Positions 11,399 through 23,752 of a DNA stretch of 64,000 bases are shown in pieces. Position numbers and translations under genes: made by a program. Each line of letters begins with the position of its first letter. The stretch's first letter is position 1. This stretch comes from Tipula vernalis (lineage: Eukaryota > Arthropoda > Insecta > Diptera > Tipulidae): contig OY282558.1 in NCBI GenBank assembly GCA_958295665.1, positions 67,506,789-67,570,788 on the forward strand. Reading direction: 5' to 3'. A model generated the notes under the pieces. It made no database searches, had not been told where the DNA came from, and worked only from the letters and a program-made list of their open reading frames with translations.

Positions 11399-13201
11399 AG
11401 GTCCCGAAACCTATCATTAGAGGTATCCAGAACCACAATCGGAGCACAGTTGCAGATTTTGGATTTTTGTGGCTCTGAATCTGCTGAATTATAGTAAGGT
11501 GATTTTCAAGAAAATCGAAATTTCTATGAAACGTATAGAAATAGTCAAGCAATCTAAATGCGCGTTGGCACAATAAATACAGGTCCCGAAACCTATCATT
11601 AGAGGTATCCAGAACCATAATCGGAGCACAGTTGCAGATTTTGGATTTTTGTGGCTCAGAATCTGCTGAATTATAGTAAGGTGATTTTCAAGAAACTCGA
11701 AATTTCTATGAAACGTCTAGAAATAGTCAAGCAATCTAAATGCGCGTTGGCACAATAAATACAGGTCCCGAAACCTATCATTAGAGGTATCCAGAACCAC
11801 AATCGGAGCACAGTTGCAGATTTTGGATTTTTGTGGCTCAGAATCTGCTGAATTATAGTAAGGTGATTTTCAAGAAAATCGAAATTCCTATGAAACGTCT
11901 AGAAATAGTCAAGCAATCTAAAGGCGCGTTGGCACAATAAATATAGGTCCCGAAACCTATCATTAGAGGTATCCAGAACCATAATCGGAGCACAGTTGCA
12001 GATTTTGGATTTTTGTGGCTCAGAATCTGCTGAATTATAGTAAGGTGATTTTCAAGAAACTCGAAATTTCTATGAAACGTCTAGAAATAGTCAAGCAATC
12101 TAAAGGCGCGTTGGCACAATAAATATAGGTCCCGAAACCTATCATTAGAGGTATCCAGAACCATAATCGGAGCACAGTTGCAGATTTTGGATTTTTGTGG
12201 CTCAGAATCTGCTGAATTATAGTAAGGTGATTTTCAAGAAAATCGAAATTTCTATGAAACGTATAGAAATAGTCAAGCAATCTAAATGCGCGTTGGCACA
12301 ATAAATACAGGTCCCGTATCCAGAACCACAATCGGAGCACAGTTGCAGATTTTGGATTTTTGTGGCTCTGAATCTGCTGAATTATAGTAAGGTGATTTTC
12401 AAGAAAATCGAAATTTCTATGAAACGTATAGAAATAGTCAAGCAATCTAAATGCGCGTTGGCACAATAAATACAGGTCCCGAAACCTATCATTAGAGGTA
12501 TCCAGAACCATAATCGGAGCACAGTTGCAGATTTTGGATTTTTGTGGCTCAGAATCTGCTGAATTATAGTAAGGTGATTTTCAAGAAACTCGAAATTTCT
12601 ATGAAACGTCTAGAAATAGTCAAGCAATCTAAATGCGCGTTGGCACAATAAATACAGGTCCCGAAACCTATCATTAGAGGTATCCAGAACCACAATCGGA
12701 GCACAGTTGCAGATTTTGGATTTTTGTGGCTCAGAATCTGCTGAATTATAGTAAGGTGATTTTCAAGAAAATCGAAATTCCTATGAAACGTCTAGAAATA
12801 GTCAAGCAATCTAAAGGCGCGTTGGCACAATAAATATAGGTCCCGAAACCTATCATTAGAGGTATCCAGAACCATAATCGGAGCACAGTTGCAGATTTTG
12901 GATTTTTGTGGCTCAGAATCTGCTGAATTATAGTAAGGTGATTTTCAAGAAACTCGAAATTTCTATGAAACGTCTAGAAATAGTCAAGCAATCTAAAGGC
13001 GCGTTGGCACAATAAATATAGGTCCCGAAACCTATCATTAGAGGTATCCAGAACCATAATCGGAGCACAGTTGCAGATTTTGGATTTTTGTGGCTCAGAA
13101 TCTGCTGAATTATAGTAAGGTGATTTTCAAGAAAATCGAAATTTCTATGAAACGTCTAGAAATAGTCAAGCAATCTAAATGCGCGTTGGCACAATAAATA
13201 C
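11399..13201. repeat. Pentameric higher-order repeat, two copies (910 and 893 bp)
   Basis: Monomers at 11399, 11581, 11763, 11945 and 12127 correspond in order to those at 12309, 12474, 12656, 12838 and 13020. Shared markers are CTCTGAAT with CGTATAG, then AACTCG, then AAATTCC with AAGGCG, then AACTCG with AAGGCG, then a CCAT monomer. The second copy starts with a 165-bp monomer and is therefore 17 bp shorter. The fifth monomers differ at CGTATAG/CGTCTAG. The CGTATAG change removes both the TCTAGA site and a recurrent minus-strand TAG codon, so long minus-strand frames appear here; I do not regard them as genes. Confidence 0.8.
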
Positions 13202-14788
13202 AGGTCCCGAAACCTATCATTAGAGGTATCCAGAACCACAATCGGAGCACAGTTGCAGATTTTGGATTTTTGTGGCTCAGAATCTGCTGAATTATAGTAA
13301 GGTGATTTTCAAGAAAATCGAAATTCCTATGAAACGTCTAGAAATAGTCAAGCAATCTAAAGGCGCGTTGGCACAATAAATATAGGTCCCGAAACCTATC
13401 ATTAGAGGTATCCAGAACCATAATCGGAGCACAGTTGCAGATTTTGGATTTTTGTGGCTCAGAATCTGCTGAATTATAGTAAGGTGATTTTCAAGAAAAT
13501 CGAAATTTCTATGAAACGTCTAGAAATAGTCAAGCAATCTAAATGCGCGTTGGCACAATAAATACAGGTCCCGTATCCAGAACCACAATCGGAGCACAGT
13601 TGCAGATTTTGGATTTTTGTGGCTCAGAATCTGCAGAATTATAGTAAGGTGATTTTCAAGAAAATCGAAATTTCTATGAAACGTCTAGAAATAGTCAAGC
13701 AATCTAAAGGCGCGTTGGCACAATAAATATAGGTCCCGAAACCTATCATTAGAGGTATCCAGAACCACAATCGGAGCACAGTTGCAGATTTTGGATTTTT
13801 GTGGCTCAGAATCTGCTGAATTATAGTAAGGTGATTTTCAAGAAAATCGAAATTCCTATGAAACGTCTAGAAATAGTCAAGCAATCTAAAGGCGCGTTGG
13901 CACAATAAATATAGGTCCCGAAACCTATCATTAGAGGTATCCAGAACCATAATCGGAGCACAGTTGCAGATTTTGGATTTTTGTGGCTCAGAATCTGCTG
14001 AATTATAGTAAGGTGATTTTCAAGAAAATCGAAATTTCTATGAAACGTCTAGAAATAGTCAAGCAATCTAAATGCGCGTTGGCACAATAAATACAGGTCC
14101 CGTATCCAGAACCACAATCGGAGCACAGTTGCAGATTTTGGATTTTTGTGGCTCAGAATCTGCAGAATTATAGTAAGGTGATTTTCAAGAAAATCGAAAT
14201 TTCTATGAAACGTCTAGAAATAGTCAAGCAATCTAAAGGCGCGTTGGCACAATAAATATAGGTCCCGAAACCTATCATTAGAGGTATCCAGAACCACAAT
14301 CGGAGCACAGTTGCAGATTTTGGATTTTTGTGGCTCAGAATCTGCTGAATTATAGTAAGGTGATTTTCAAGAAAATCGAAATTCCTATGAAACGTCTAGA
14401 AATAGTCAAGCAATCTAAAGGCGCGTTGGCACAATAAATATAGGTCCCGAAACCTATCATTAGAGGTATCCAGAACCATAATCGGAGCACAGTTGCAGAT
14501 TTTGGATTTTTGTGGCTCAGAATCTGCTGAATTATAGTAAGGTGATTTTCAAGAAAATCGAAATTTCTATGAAACGTCTAGAAATAGTCAAGCAATCTAA
14601 ATGCGCGTTGGCACAATAAATACAGGTCCCGTATCCAGAACCACAATCGGAGCACAGTTGCAGATTTTGGATTTTTGTGGCTCAGAATCTGCAGAATTAT
14701 AGTAAGGTGATTTTCAAGAAAATCGAAATTCCTATGAAACGTCTAGAAATAGTCAAGCAATCTAAAGGCGCGTTGGCACAATAAATAT
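13202..14788. repeat. 529-bp trimeric higher-order repeat, three copies
   Basis: Units start at 13202, 13731 and 14260. Each is 182 + 182 + 165 bp: a CCAC/AAATTCC/AAGGCG monomer, a CCAT/AAATTTC/AATGCG monomer, and a 165-bp monomer with CTGCAG and AAGGCG. The short monomer of the third unit (14624) has AAATTCC where the others have AAATTTC. Spacing is exactly 529 bp. The short monomer is part of the amplified unit, so the deletion came before this amplification. Confidence 0.9.
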
Positions 14789-15664
14789 AGGTCCCGAAAC
14801 CTATCATTAGAGGTATCCAGAACCATAATCGGAGCACAGTTGCAGATTTTGGATTTTTGTGGCTCAGAATCTGCTGAATTATAGTAAGGTGATTTTCAAG
14901 AAAATCGAAATTTCTATGAAACGTCTAGAAATAGTCAAGCAATCTAAATGCGCGTTGGCACAATAAATACAGGTCCCGTATCCAGAACCACAATCGGAGC
15001 ACAGTTGCAGATTTTGGATTTTTGTGGCTCAGAATCTGCTGAATTATAGTAAGGTGATTTTCAAGAAACTCGAAATTTCTATGAAACGTCTAGAAATAGT
15101 CAAGCAATCTAAAGGCGCGTTGGCACAATAAATATAGGTCCCGAAACCTATCATTAGAGGTATCCAGAACCATAATCGGAGCACAGTTGCAGATTTTGGA
15201 TTTTTGTGGCTCAGAATCTGCAGAATTATAGTAAGGTGATTTTCAAGAAAATCGAAATTTCTATGAAACGTATAGAAATAGTCAAGCAATCTAAATGCGC
15301 GTTGGCACAATAAATACAGGTCCCGTATCCAGAACCACAATCGGAGCACAGTTGCAGATTTTGGATTTTTGTGGCTCTGAATCTGCTGAATTATAGTAAG
15401 GTGATTTTCAAGAAAATCGAAATTTCTATGAAACGTCTAGAAATAGTCAAGCAATCTAAATGCGCTTTGGCACAATAAATACAGGTCCCAAAACCTATCA
15501 TTAGAGGTATCCAGAACCATAATCGGAGCACAGTTTCAGATTTTGGGTTTTTGTGGCTCAGAATCTGCTGAATTATAGTAAGGTGATTTTCAAGAAAATC
15601 GAAATTTCTATGAAACGTCTAGAAATAGTTAAGCAATCTAAATGCGCGTTGGCACAATAAATAC
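14789..15664. repeat. Junction zone between trimer and block P1
   Basis: Five monomers start at 14789, 14971 (165 bp), 15136, 15318 (165 bp) and 15483. They combine markers of the preceding pentamer (AACTCG, CGTATAG, CTCTGAAT) and trimer (CTGCAG, AAGGCG), and end with a GTTTCAG/TTGGG monomer resembling the one at 19800. No regular higher-order order is visible. Confidence 0.75.
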
Positions 15665-16574
15665 AGGTCCCGAAACCTATCATTAGAGGTATCCAGAACC
15701 ACAATCGGGACACAGTTGCAGATTTTGGATTTTTGTGGCTCAGAATCTGCTGAATTATAGTAAGGTGATTTTGAAGAAAATCGAAATTTCTATGAAACGT
15801 CTAGAAATAGTCAAGCAATCTAAATGCGCTTTGGCACAATAAATACAGGTCCCGAAACCTATCATTAGAGGTATCCAGAACCACAATCGGGGCACAGTTG
15901 CAGATTTTGGATTTTTGTGGCTCAGAATCTGCTGAATTATAGTAAGGTGATTTTCAAGAAAATCGAAATTTCTATGAAACGTCTAGAAATAGTCAAGCAA
16001 TCTAAATGCGCGTTGGCACAATAAATACAGGTCCCGAAACCTATCATTAGAGGTATCCAGAACCACAATCGGAGCACAGTTGCAGATTTTGGATTTTTGT
16101 GGCTCAGAATCTGCTGAATTATAGTAAGGTGATTTTCAAGAAAATCGAAATTCCTATGAAACGTCTAGAAATAGTCAAGCAATCTAAAGGCGCGTTGGCA
16201 CAATAAATATAGGTCCCGAAACCTATCATTAGAGGTATCCAGAACCATAATCGAAGCACAGTTGCAGATTTTGGATTTTTGTGGCTCAGAATCTGCTGAA
16301 TTATAGTAAGGTGATTTTCAAGAAAATCGAAATTTCTATGAAACGTCTAGAAATAGTCAAGCAATCTAAATGCGCGTTGGCACAATAAATACAGGTCCCG
16401 AAACCTATCATTAGAGGTATCCAGACCCACAATCGGAGCACAGTTGCAGATTTTGGATTTTTGTGGCTCAGAATCTGCTGAATTATAGTAAGGTGATTTT
16501 CAAGAAACTCGAAATTTCTATGAAACGTCTAGAAATAGTCAAGCAATCTAAATGCGCGTTGGCACAATAAATAC

Positions 16575-19088
16575 AGGTCCCGAAACCTATCATTAGAGGT
16601 ATCCAGACCCACAATCGGAGCACAGTTGCAGATTTTGGATTTTTGTGGCTCAGAATCTGCTGAATTATAGTAAGGTGATTTTCAAGAAAATTGAAATTCC
16701 TATGAAACGTCTAGAAATAGTCAAGCAATCTAAATGCGCTTTGGCACAATAAATACAGGTCCCAAAACTTATCATTAGAGGTATCCAGAACCACAATCGG
16801 AGCACAGTTGCAGATTTTGGATTTTTGTGGCTCAGAATCTGCTGAATTATAGTAAGGTGATTTTCAAGAAAATTGAAATTCCTATGAAACGTCTAGAAAT
16901 AGTCAAGCAATCTAAATGCGCGTTGGCACAATAAATACAGGTCCCGAAACCTATCATTAGAGGTATCCAGAACCACAATCGGAGCACAGTTGCAGATTTT
17001 GGATTTTTGTGGCTCAGAATCTGCTGAATTATAGTAAGGTGATTTTCAAGAAACTCGAAATTTCTATGAAACGTCTAGAAATAGTCAAGCAATCTAAATG
17101 CGCGTTGGCACAATAAATACAGGTCCCGAAACCTATCATTAGAGGTATCCAGAACCACAATCGGAGCACAGTTGCAGATTTTGGATTTTTGTGGCTCAGA
17201 ATCTGCAGAATTATAGTAAGGTGATTTTCAAGAAAATCGAAATTTCTATGAAACGTCTAGAAATAGTCAAGCAATCTAAATGCGCGTTGGCACAATAAAT
17301 ACAGGTCCCGAAACCTATCATTAGAGGTATCCAGAACCACAATCGGAGCACAGTTGCAGATTTTGGATTTTTGTGGCTCAGAATCTGCTGAATTATAGTA
17401 AGGTGATTTTCAAGAAAATCGAAATTCCTATGAAACGTCTAGAAATAGTCAAGCAATCTAAAGGCGCGTTGGCACAATAAATATAGGTCCCGAAACCTAT
17501 CATTAGAGGTATCCAGAACCATAATCGAAGCACAGTTGCAGATTTTGGATTTTTGTGGCTCAGAATCTGCTGAATTATAGTAAGGTGATTTTCAAGAAAA
17601 TCGAAATTTCTATGAAACGTCTAGAAATAGTCAAGCAATCTAAATGCGCGTTGGCACAATAAATACAGGTCCCGTATCCAGAACCACAATCGGAGCACAG
17701 TTGCAGATTTTGGATTTTTGTGGCTCAGAATCTGCTGAATTATAGTAAGGTGATTTTCAAGAAACTCGAAATTTCTATGAAACGTCTAGAAATAGTCAAG
17801 CAATCTAAATGCGCGTTGGCACAATAAATACAGGTCCCGAAACCTATCATTAGAGGTATCCAGACCCACAATCGGAGCACAGTTGCAGATTTTGGATTTT
17901 TGTGGCTCAGAATCTGCTGAATTATAGTAAGGTGATTTTCAAGAAAATTGAAATTCCTATGAAACGTCTAGAAATAGTCAAGCAATCTAAATGCGCTTTG
18001 GCACAATAAATACAGGTCCCAAAACTTATCATTAGAGGTATCCAGAACCACAATCGGAGCACAGTTGCAGATTTTGGATTTTTGTGGCTCAGAATCTGCT
18101 GAATTATAGTAAGGTGATTTTCAAGAAACTCGAAATTTCTATGAAACGTCTAGAAATAGTCAAGCAATCTAAATGCGCGTTGGCACAATAAATACAGGTC
18201 CCGAAACCTATCATTAGAGGTATCCAGAACCACAATCGGAGCACAGTTGCAGATTTTGGATTTTTGTGGCTCAGAATCTGCTGAATTATAGTAAGGTGAT
18301 TTTCAAGAAACTCGAAATTTCTATGAAACGTCTAGAAATAGTCAAGCAATCTAAATGCGCGTTGGCACAATAAATACAGGTCCCGAAACCTATCATTAGA
18401 GGTATCCAGAACCACAATCGGAGCACAGTTGCAGATTTTGGATTTTTGTGGCTCAGAATCTGCAGAATTATAGTAAGGTGATTTTCAAGAAAATCGAAAT
18501 TTCTATGAAACGTCTAGAAATAGTCAAGCAATCTAAATGCGCGTTGGCACAATAAATACAGGTCCCGAAACCTATCATTAGAGGTATCCAGAACCACAAT
18601 CGGAGCACAGTTGCAGATTTTGGATTTTTGTGGCTCAGAATCTGCTGAATTATAGTAAGGTGATTTTCAAGAAAATCGAAATTCCTATGAAACGTCTAGA
18701 AATAGTCAAGCAATCTAAAGGCGCGTTGGCACAATAAATATAGGTCCCGAAACCTATCATTAGAGGTATCCAGAACCATAATCGAAGCACAGTTGCAGAT
18801 TTTGGATTTTTGTGGCTCAGAATCTGCTGAATTATAGTAAGGTGATTTTCAAGAAAATCGAAATTTCTATGAAACGTCTAGAAATAGTCAAGCAATCTAA
18901 ATGCGCGTTGGCACAATAAATACAGGTCCCGTATCCAGAACCACAATCGGAGCACAGTTGCAGATTTTGGATTTTTGTGGCTCAGAATCTGCTGAATTAT
19001 AGTAAGGTGATTTTCAAGAAACTCGAAATTTCTATGAAACGTCTAGAAATAGTCAAGCAATCTAAATGCGCGTTGGCACAATAAATAC
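16575..19088. repeat. 1257-bp heptameric higher-order repeat, two copies
   Basis: Seven monomers recur in order: GACCC with AAATTG; AAAACTT; CCAC with AACTCG; CTGCAG; AAATTCC with AAGGCG; CGAAG; and a 165-bp monomer with AACTCG. Units run 16575-17831 and 17832-19088, and a third starts at 19089 but moves after two monomers to a short monomer at 19453. The AAAACTT monomers of the two units differ at AAATTG/AACTCG. Six full monomers plus one short one give exactly 1257 bp. The same set appears, partly incomplete, at 28815-29906 and 30999-32255. Confidence 0.85.
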
Positions 19089-19799
19089 AGGTCCCGAAAC
19101 CTATCATTAGAGGTATCCAGACCCACAATCGGAGCACAGTTGCAGATTTTGGATTTTTGTGGCTCAGAATCTGCTGAATTATAGTAAGGTGATTTTCAAG
19201 AAAATTGAAATTCCTATGAAACGTCTAGAAATAGTCAAGCAATCTAAATGCGCTTTGGCACAATAAATACAGGTCCCAAAACTTATCATTAGAGGTATCC
19301 AGAACCACAATCGGAGCACAGTTGCAGATTTTGGATTTTTGTGGCTCAGAATCTGCTGAATTATAGTAAGGTGATTTTCAAGAAAATTGAAATTCCTATG
19401 AAACGTCTAGAAATAGTCAAGCAATCTAAATGCGCTTTGGCACAATAAATACAGGTCCCGTATCCAGAACCACAATCGGAGCACAGTTGCAGATTTTGGA
19501 TTTTTGTGGCTCAGAATCTGCTGAATTATAGTAAGGTGATTTTCAAGAAACTCGAAATTTCTATGAAACGTCTAGAAATAGTCAAGCAATCTAAATGCGC
19601 GTTGGCACAATAAATACAGGTCCCGAAACCTATCATTAGAGGTATCCAGAACCACAATCGGAGCACAGTTGCAGATTTTGGATTTTTGTGGCTCAGAATC
19701 TGCAGAATTATAGTAAGGTGATTTTCAAGAAAATCGAAATTTCTATGAAACGTCTAGAAATAGTCAAGCAATCTAAATGCGCTTTGGCACAATAAATAC

Positions 19800-22347
19800 A
19801 GGTCCCAAAACCTATCATTAGAGATATCCAGAACCATAATCGGAGCACAGTTTCAGATTTTGGGTTTTTGTGGCTCAGAATCTGCTGAATTATAGTAAGG
19901 TGATTTTCAAGAAAATCGGAATTTCTATGAAACGTCTAGAAATAGTTAAGCAATCTAAATGCGCGTTGGCACAATAAATACAGGTCCCGAAACCTATCAT
20001 TAGAGGTATCCAGAACCACAATTGGGGCACAGTTGCAGATTTTGGATTTTTGTGGCTCAGAATCTGCTGAATTATAGTAAGGTTATTTTCAAGAAAATCG
20101 AAATTTTTATGAAACGTCTAGAAATAGTTAGGCAATCTAAATGCGCGTTGGCACAATAAATACAGGTCCCGAAACCTATCATTAGAGGTATCCAGAACCA
20201 CAATCGGGGCACAGTTGCAGATTTTGGATTTTTGTGGCTCAGAATCTGCTGAATTATAGTAAGGTGATTTTGAAGAAAATCGAAATTTCTATGAAACGTC
20301 TAGAAATAGTCACGCAATCTAAATGCGCTTTGGCACAATAAATACAGGTCCCGAAACCTATCATTAGAGGTATCCAAAACCACAATCGGGGCACAGTTGC
20401 AGATTTTGGATTTTTGTGGCTCAGAATCTGCTGAATTATAGTAAGGTGATTTTCAAGAAGATCGAAATTTCTATGAAACGTCTAGAAATAGTCAAGCAAT
20501 CTAAATGCGCTTTGGCACAATAAATACAGGTCCCAAAACCTATCATTAGAGGTATCCAGAACCATAATCGGAGCACAGTTGCAGATTTTGGGTTTTTGTG
20601 GCTCAGAATCTGCTGAATTATAGTAAGGTGATTTTCAAGAAAATCGAAATTTCTATGAAACGTCTAGAAATAGTCAAGCAATCTAAATGCGCTTTGGCAC
20701 AATAAATACAGGTCCCGAAACCTATCATTAGAGGTATCCAAACCCACAATCGGAGCACAGTTGCAGATTTTGGATTTTTGTGGCTCAGAATCTGCTGAAT
20801 TATAGTAAGGTGATTTTCAAGAAAATCGAAATTTCTATGAAACGTCTAGAAATAGTCAAGCAATCTAAATGCGCTTTGGCACAATAAATACAGGTCCCAA
20901 AACCTATCATTAGAGGTATCCAGAACCATAATCGGAGCACAGTTGCAGATTTTGGGTTTTTGTGGCTCAGAATCTGCTGAATTATAGTAAGGTGATTTTC
21001 AAGAAAATCGAAATTTCTATGAAACGTCTAGAAATAGTTAAGCAATCTAAATGCGCTTTGGCACAATAAATACAGGTCCCAAAACCTATCATTAGAGGTA
21101 TCCAGAACCATAATCGGAGCACAGTTGCAGATTTTGGGTTTTTGTGGCTCAGAATCTGCTGAATTATAGTAAGGTGATTTTCAAGAAAATCGAAATTTCT
21201 ATGAAACGTCTAGAAATAGTCAAGCAATCTAAATGCGCTTTGGCACAATAAATACAGGTCCCGAAACCTATCATTAGAGGTATCCAAACCCACAATCGGA
21301 GCACAGTTGCAGATTTTGGATTTTTGTGGCTCAGAATCTGCTGAATTATAGTAAGGTGATTTTCAAGAAAATCGAAATTTCTATGAAACGTCTAGAAATA
21401 GTCAAGCAATCTAAATGCGCTTTGGCACAATAAATACAGGTCCCAAAACCTATCATTAGAGGTATCCAGAACCATAATCGGAGCACAGTTGCAGATTTTG
21501 GGTTTTTGTGGCTCAGAATCTGCTGAATTATAGTAAGGTGATTTTCAAGAAAATCGAAATTTCTATGAAACGTCTAGAAATAGTTAAGCAATCTAAATAC
21601 GCGTTGGCACAATAAATACAGGTTCCGAAACCTATCATTAGAGGTATCCAGACCCACAATCGGAGCACAGTTGCAGATTTTGGATTTTTGTGGCTCAGAA
21701 TCTGCTGAATTATAGTAAGGTGATTTTCAAGAAAATCGAAATTTCTATGAAACGTCTAGAAATAGTCAAGCAATCTAAATGCGCTTTGGCACAATAAATA
21801 CAGGTCCCGAAACCTATCATTAGAGGTATCCAGAACCACAATCGGGGCACAGTTGCAGATTTTGGATTTTTGTGGCTCAGAATCTGCTGAATTATAGTAA
21901 GGTGATTTTCAAGAAAATCGAAATTTATATGAAACGTCTAGAAATAGTCAAGCAATCTAAATGCGCTTTGGCACAATAAATACAGGTCCCAAAACCTATC
22001 ATTAGAGGTATCCAGAACCATAATCGGAGCACAGTTGCAGATTTTGGATTTTTGTGGCTCAGAATCTGCTGAATTATAGTAAGGTGATTTTCAAGAAAAT
22101 CGAAATTTCTATGAAACGTCTAGAAATAGTCAAGCAATCTAAATGCGCGTTGGCACAATAAATACAGGTCCCGAAACCTATCATTAGAGGTATCCAGACC
22201 CACAATCGGAGCACAGTTGCAGATTTTGGATTTTTGTGGCTCAGAATCTGCTGAATTATAGTAAGGTGATTTTCAAGAAAATCGAAATTTCTATGAAACG
22301 TCTAGAAATAGTCAAGCAATCTAAATGCGCGTTGGCACAATAAATAC
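19800..22347. repeat. Diverged sub-block rich in private substitutions
   Basis: Fourteen monomers carry more single-copy changes than their surroundings: GAGATATCC, CGGAATTT, AATTGGGG, GGTTATTTT, ATTTTTATG with GTTAGGC, GATTTTGAAG with TCACGC, TCCAAAACC with GAAGATCG, TCCAAACCC twice, AATACGCG and AGGTTCCG. Three monomers (20528, 20710, 20892) are followed by the near-identical series 21074, 21256, 21438, a 546-bp trimer repeat. It is repeated in P3 and, without most of the private changes, in P4. The extra substitutions suggest an older part of the array that was not recently homogenised. Confidence 0.8.
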
Positions 22348-23752
22348 AGGTCCCGTATCCAGAACCACAATCGGAGCACAGTTGCAGATTTTGGATTTTT
22401 GTGGCTCAGAATCTGCTGAATTATAGTAAGGTGATTTTCAAGAAACTCGAAATTTCTATGAAACGTCTAGAAATAGTCAAGCAATCTAAATGCGCGTTGG
22501 CACAATAAATACAGGTCCCGAAACCTATCATTAGAGGTATCCAGAACCACAATCGGAGCACAGTTGCAGATTTTGGATTTTTGTGGCTCAGAATCTGCAG
22601 AATTATAGTAAGGTGATTTTCAAGAAAATTGAAATTCCTATGAAACGTCTAGAAATAGTCAAGCAATCTAAATGCGCGTTGGCACAATAAATACAGGTCC
22701 CGAAACCTATCATTAGAGGTATCCAGAACCACAATCGGAGCACAGTTGCAGATTTTGGATTTTTGTGGCTCAGAATCTGCTGAATTATAGTAAGGTGATT
22801 TTCAAGAAAATCGAAATTTCTATGAAACGTCTAGAAATAGTCAAGCAATCTAAATGCGCGTTGGCACAATAAATACAGGTCCCGTATCCAGAACCACAAT
22901 CGGAGCACAGTTGCAGATTTTGGATTTGTGTGGCTCAGAATCTGCTGAATTATAGTAAGGTGATTTTCAAGAAACTCGAAATTTCTATGAAACGTCTAGA
23001 AATAGTCAAGCAATCTAAATGCGCGTTGGCACAATAAATACAGGTCCCGAAACCTATCATTAGAGGTATCCAGAACCACAATCGGAGCACAGTTGCAGAT
23101 TTTGGATTTTTGTGGCTCAGAATCTGCAGAATTATAGTAAGGTGATTTTCAAGAAAATTGAAATTCCTATGAAACGTCTAGAAATAGTCAAGCAATCTAA
23201 ATGCGCGTTGGCACAATAAATACAGGTCCCGAAACCTATCATTAGAGGTATCCAGAACCACAATCGGAGCACAGTTGCAGATTTTGGATTTTTGTGGCTC
23301 AGAATCTGCTGAATTATAGTAAGGTGATTTTCAAGAAAATTGAAATTCCTATGAAACGTCTAGAAATAGTCAAGCAATCTACATGCGCGTTGGCACAATA
23401 AATACAGGTCCCGAAACCTATCATTAGAGGTATCCAGAACCACAATCGGAGCACAGTTGCAGATTTTGGATTTTTGTGGCTCAGAATCTGCTGAATTATA
23501 GTAAGGTGATTTTCAAGAAAATCGAAATTTCTATGAAACGTCTAGAAATAGTCAAGCAATCTAAATGCGCGTTGGCACAATAAATACAGGTCCCGTATCC
23601 AGAACCACAATCGGAGCACAGTTGCAGATTTTGGATTTTTGTGGCTCAGAATCTGCTGAATTATAGTAAGGTGATTTTCAAGAAACTCGAAATTTCTATG
23701 AAACGTCTAGAAATAGTCAAGCAATCTAAATGCGCGTTGGCACAATAAATAC

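Noticed and set aside
11307..11618. 103-codon open frame on the minus strand
   Set aside because: It is read entirely from satellite monomers, shows the same residues in shifted frames, and is open only because TCTAGA is changed to TATAGA. It has no known domain and no codon-level conservation that I can see.
12035..12511. 158-codon open frame on the minus strand with an internal repeat of about 35 residues
   Set aside because: The internal repeat is the 165-bp monomer, a multiple of three, read twice in the same frame. It is a by-product of the repeat, not a gene.
15044..15349. 101-codon open frame on the minus strand
   Set aside because: Same explanation: it spans a 165-bp monomer and a TATAGA variant and repeats the residues of the other two frames.
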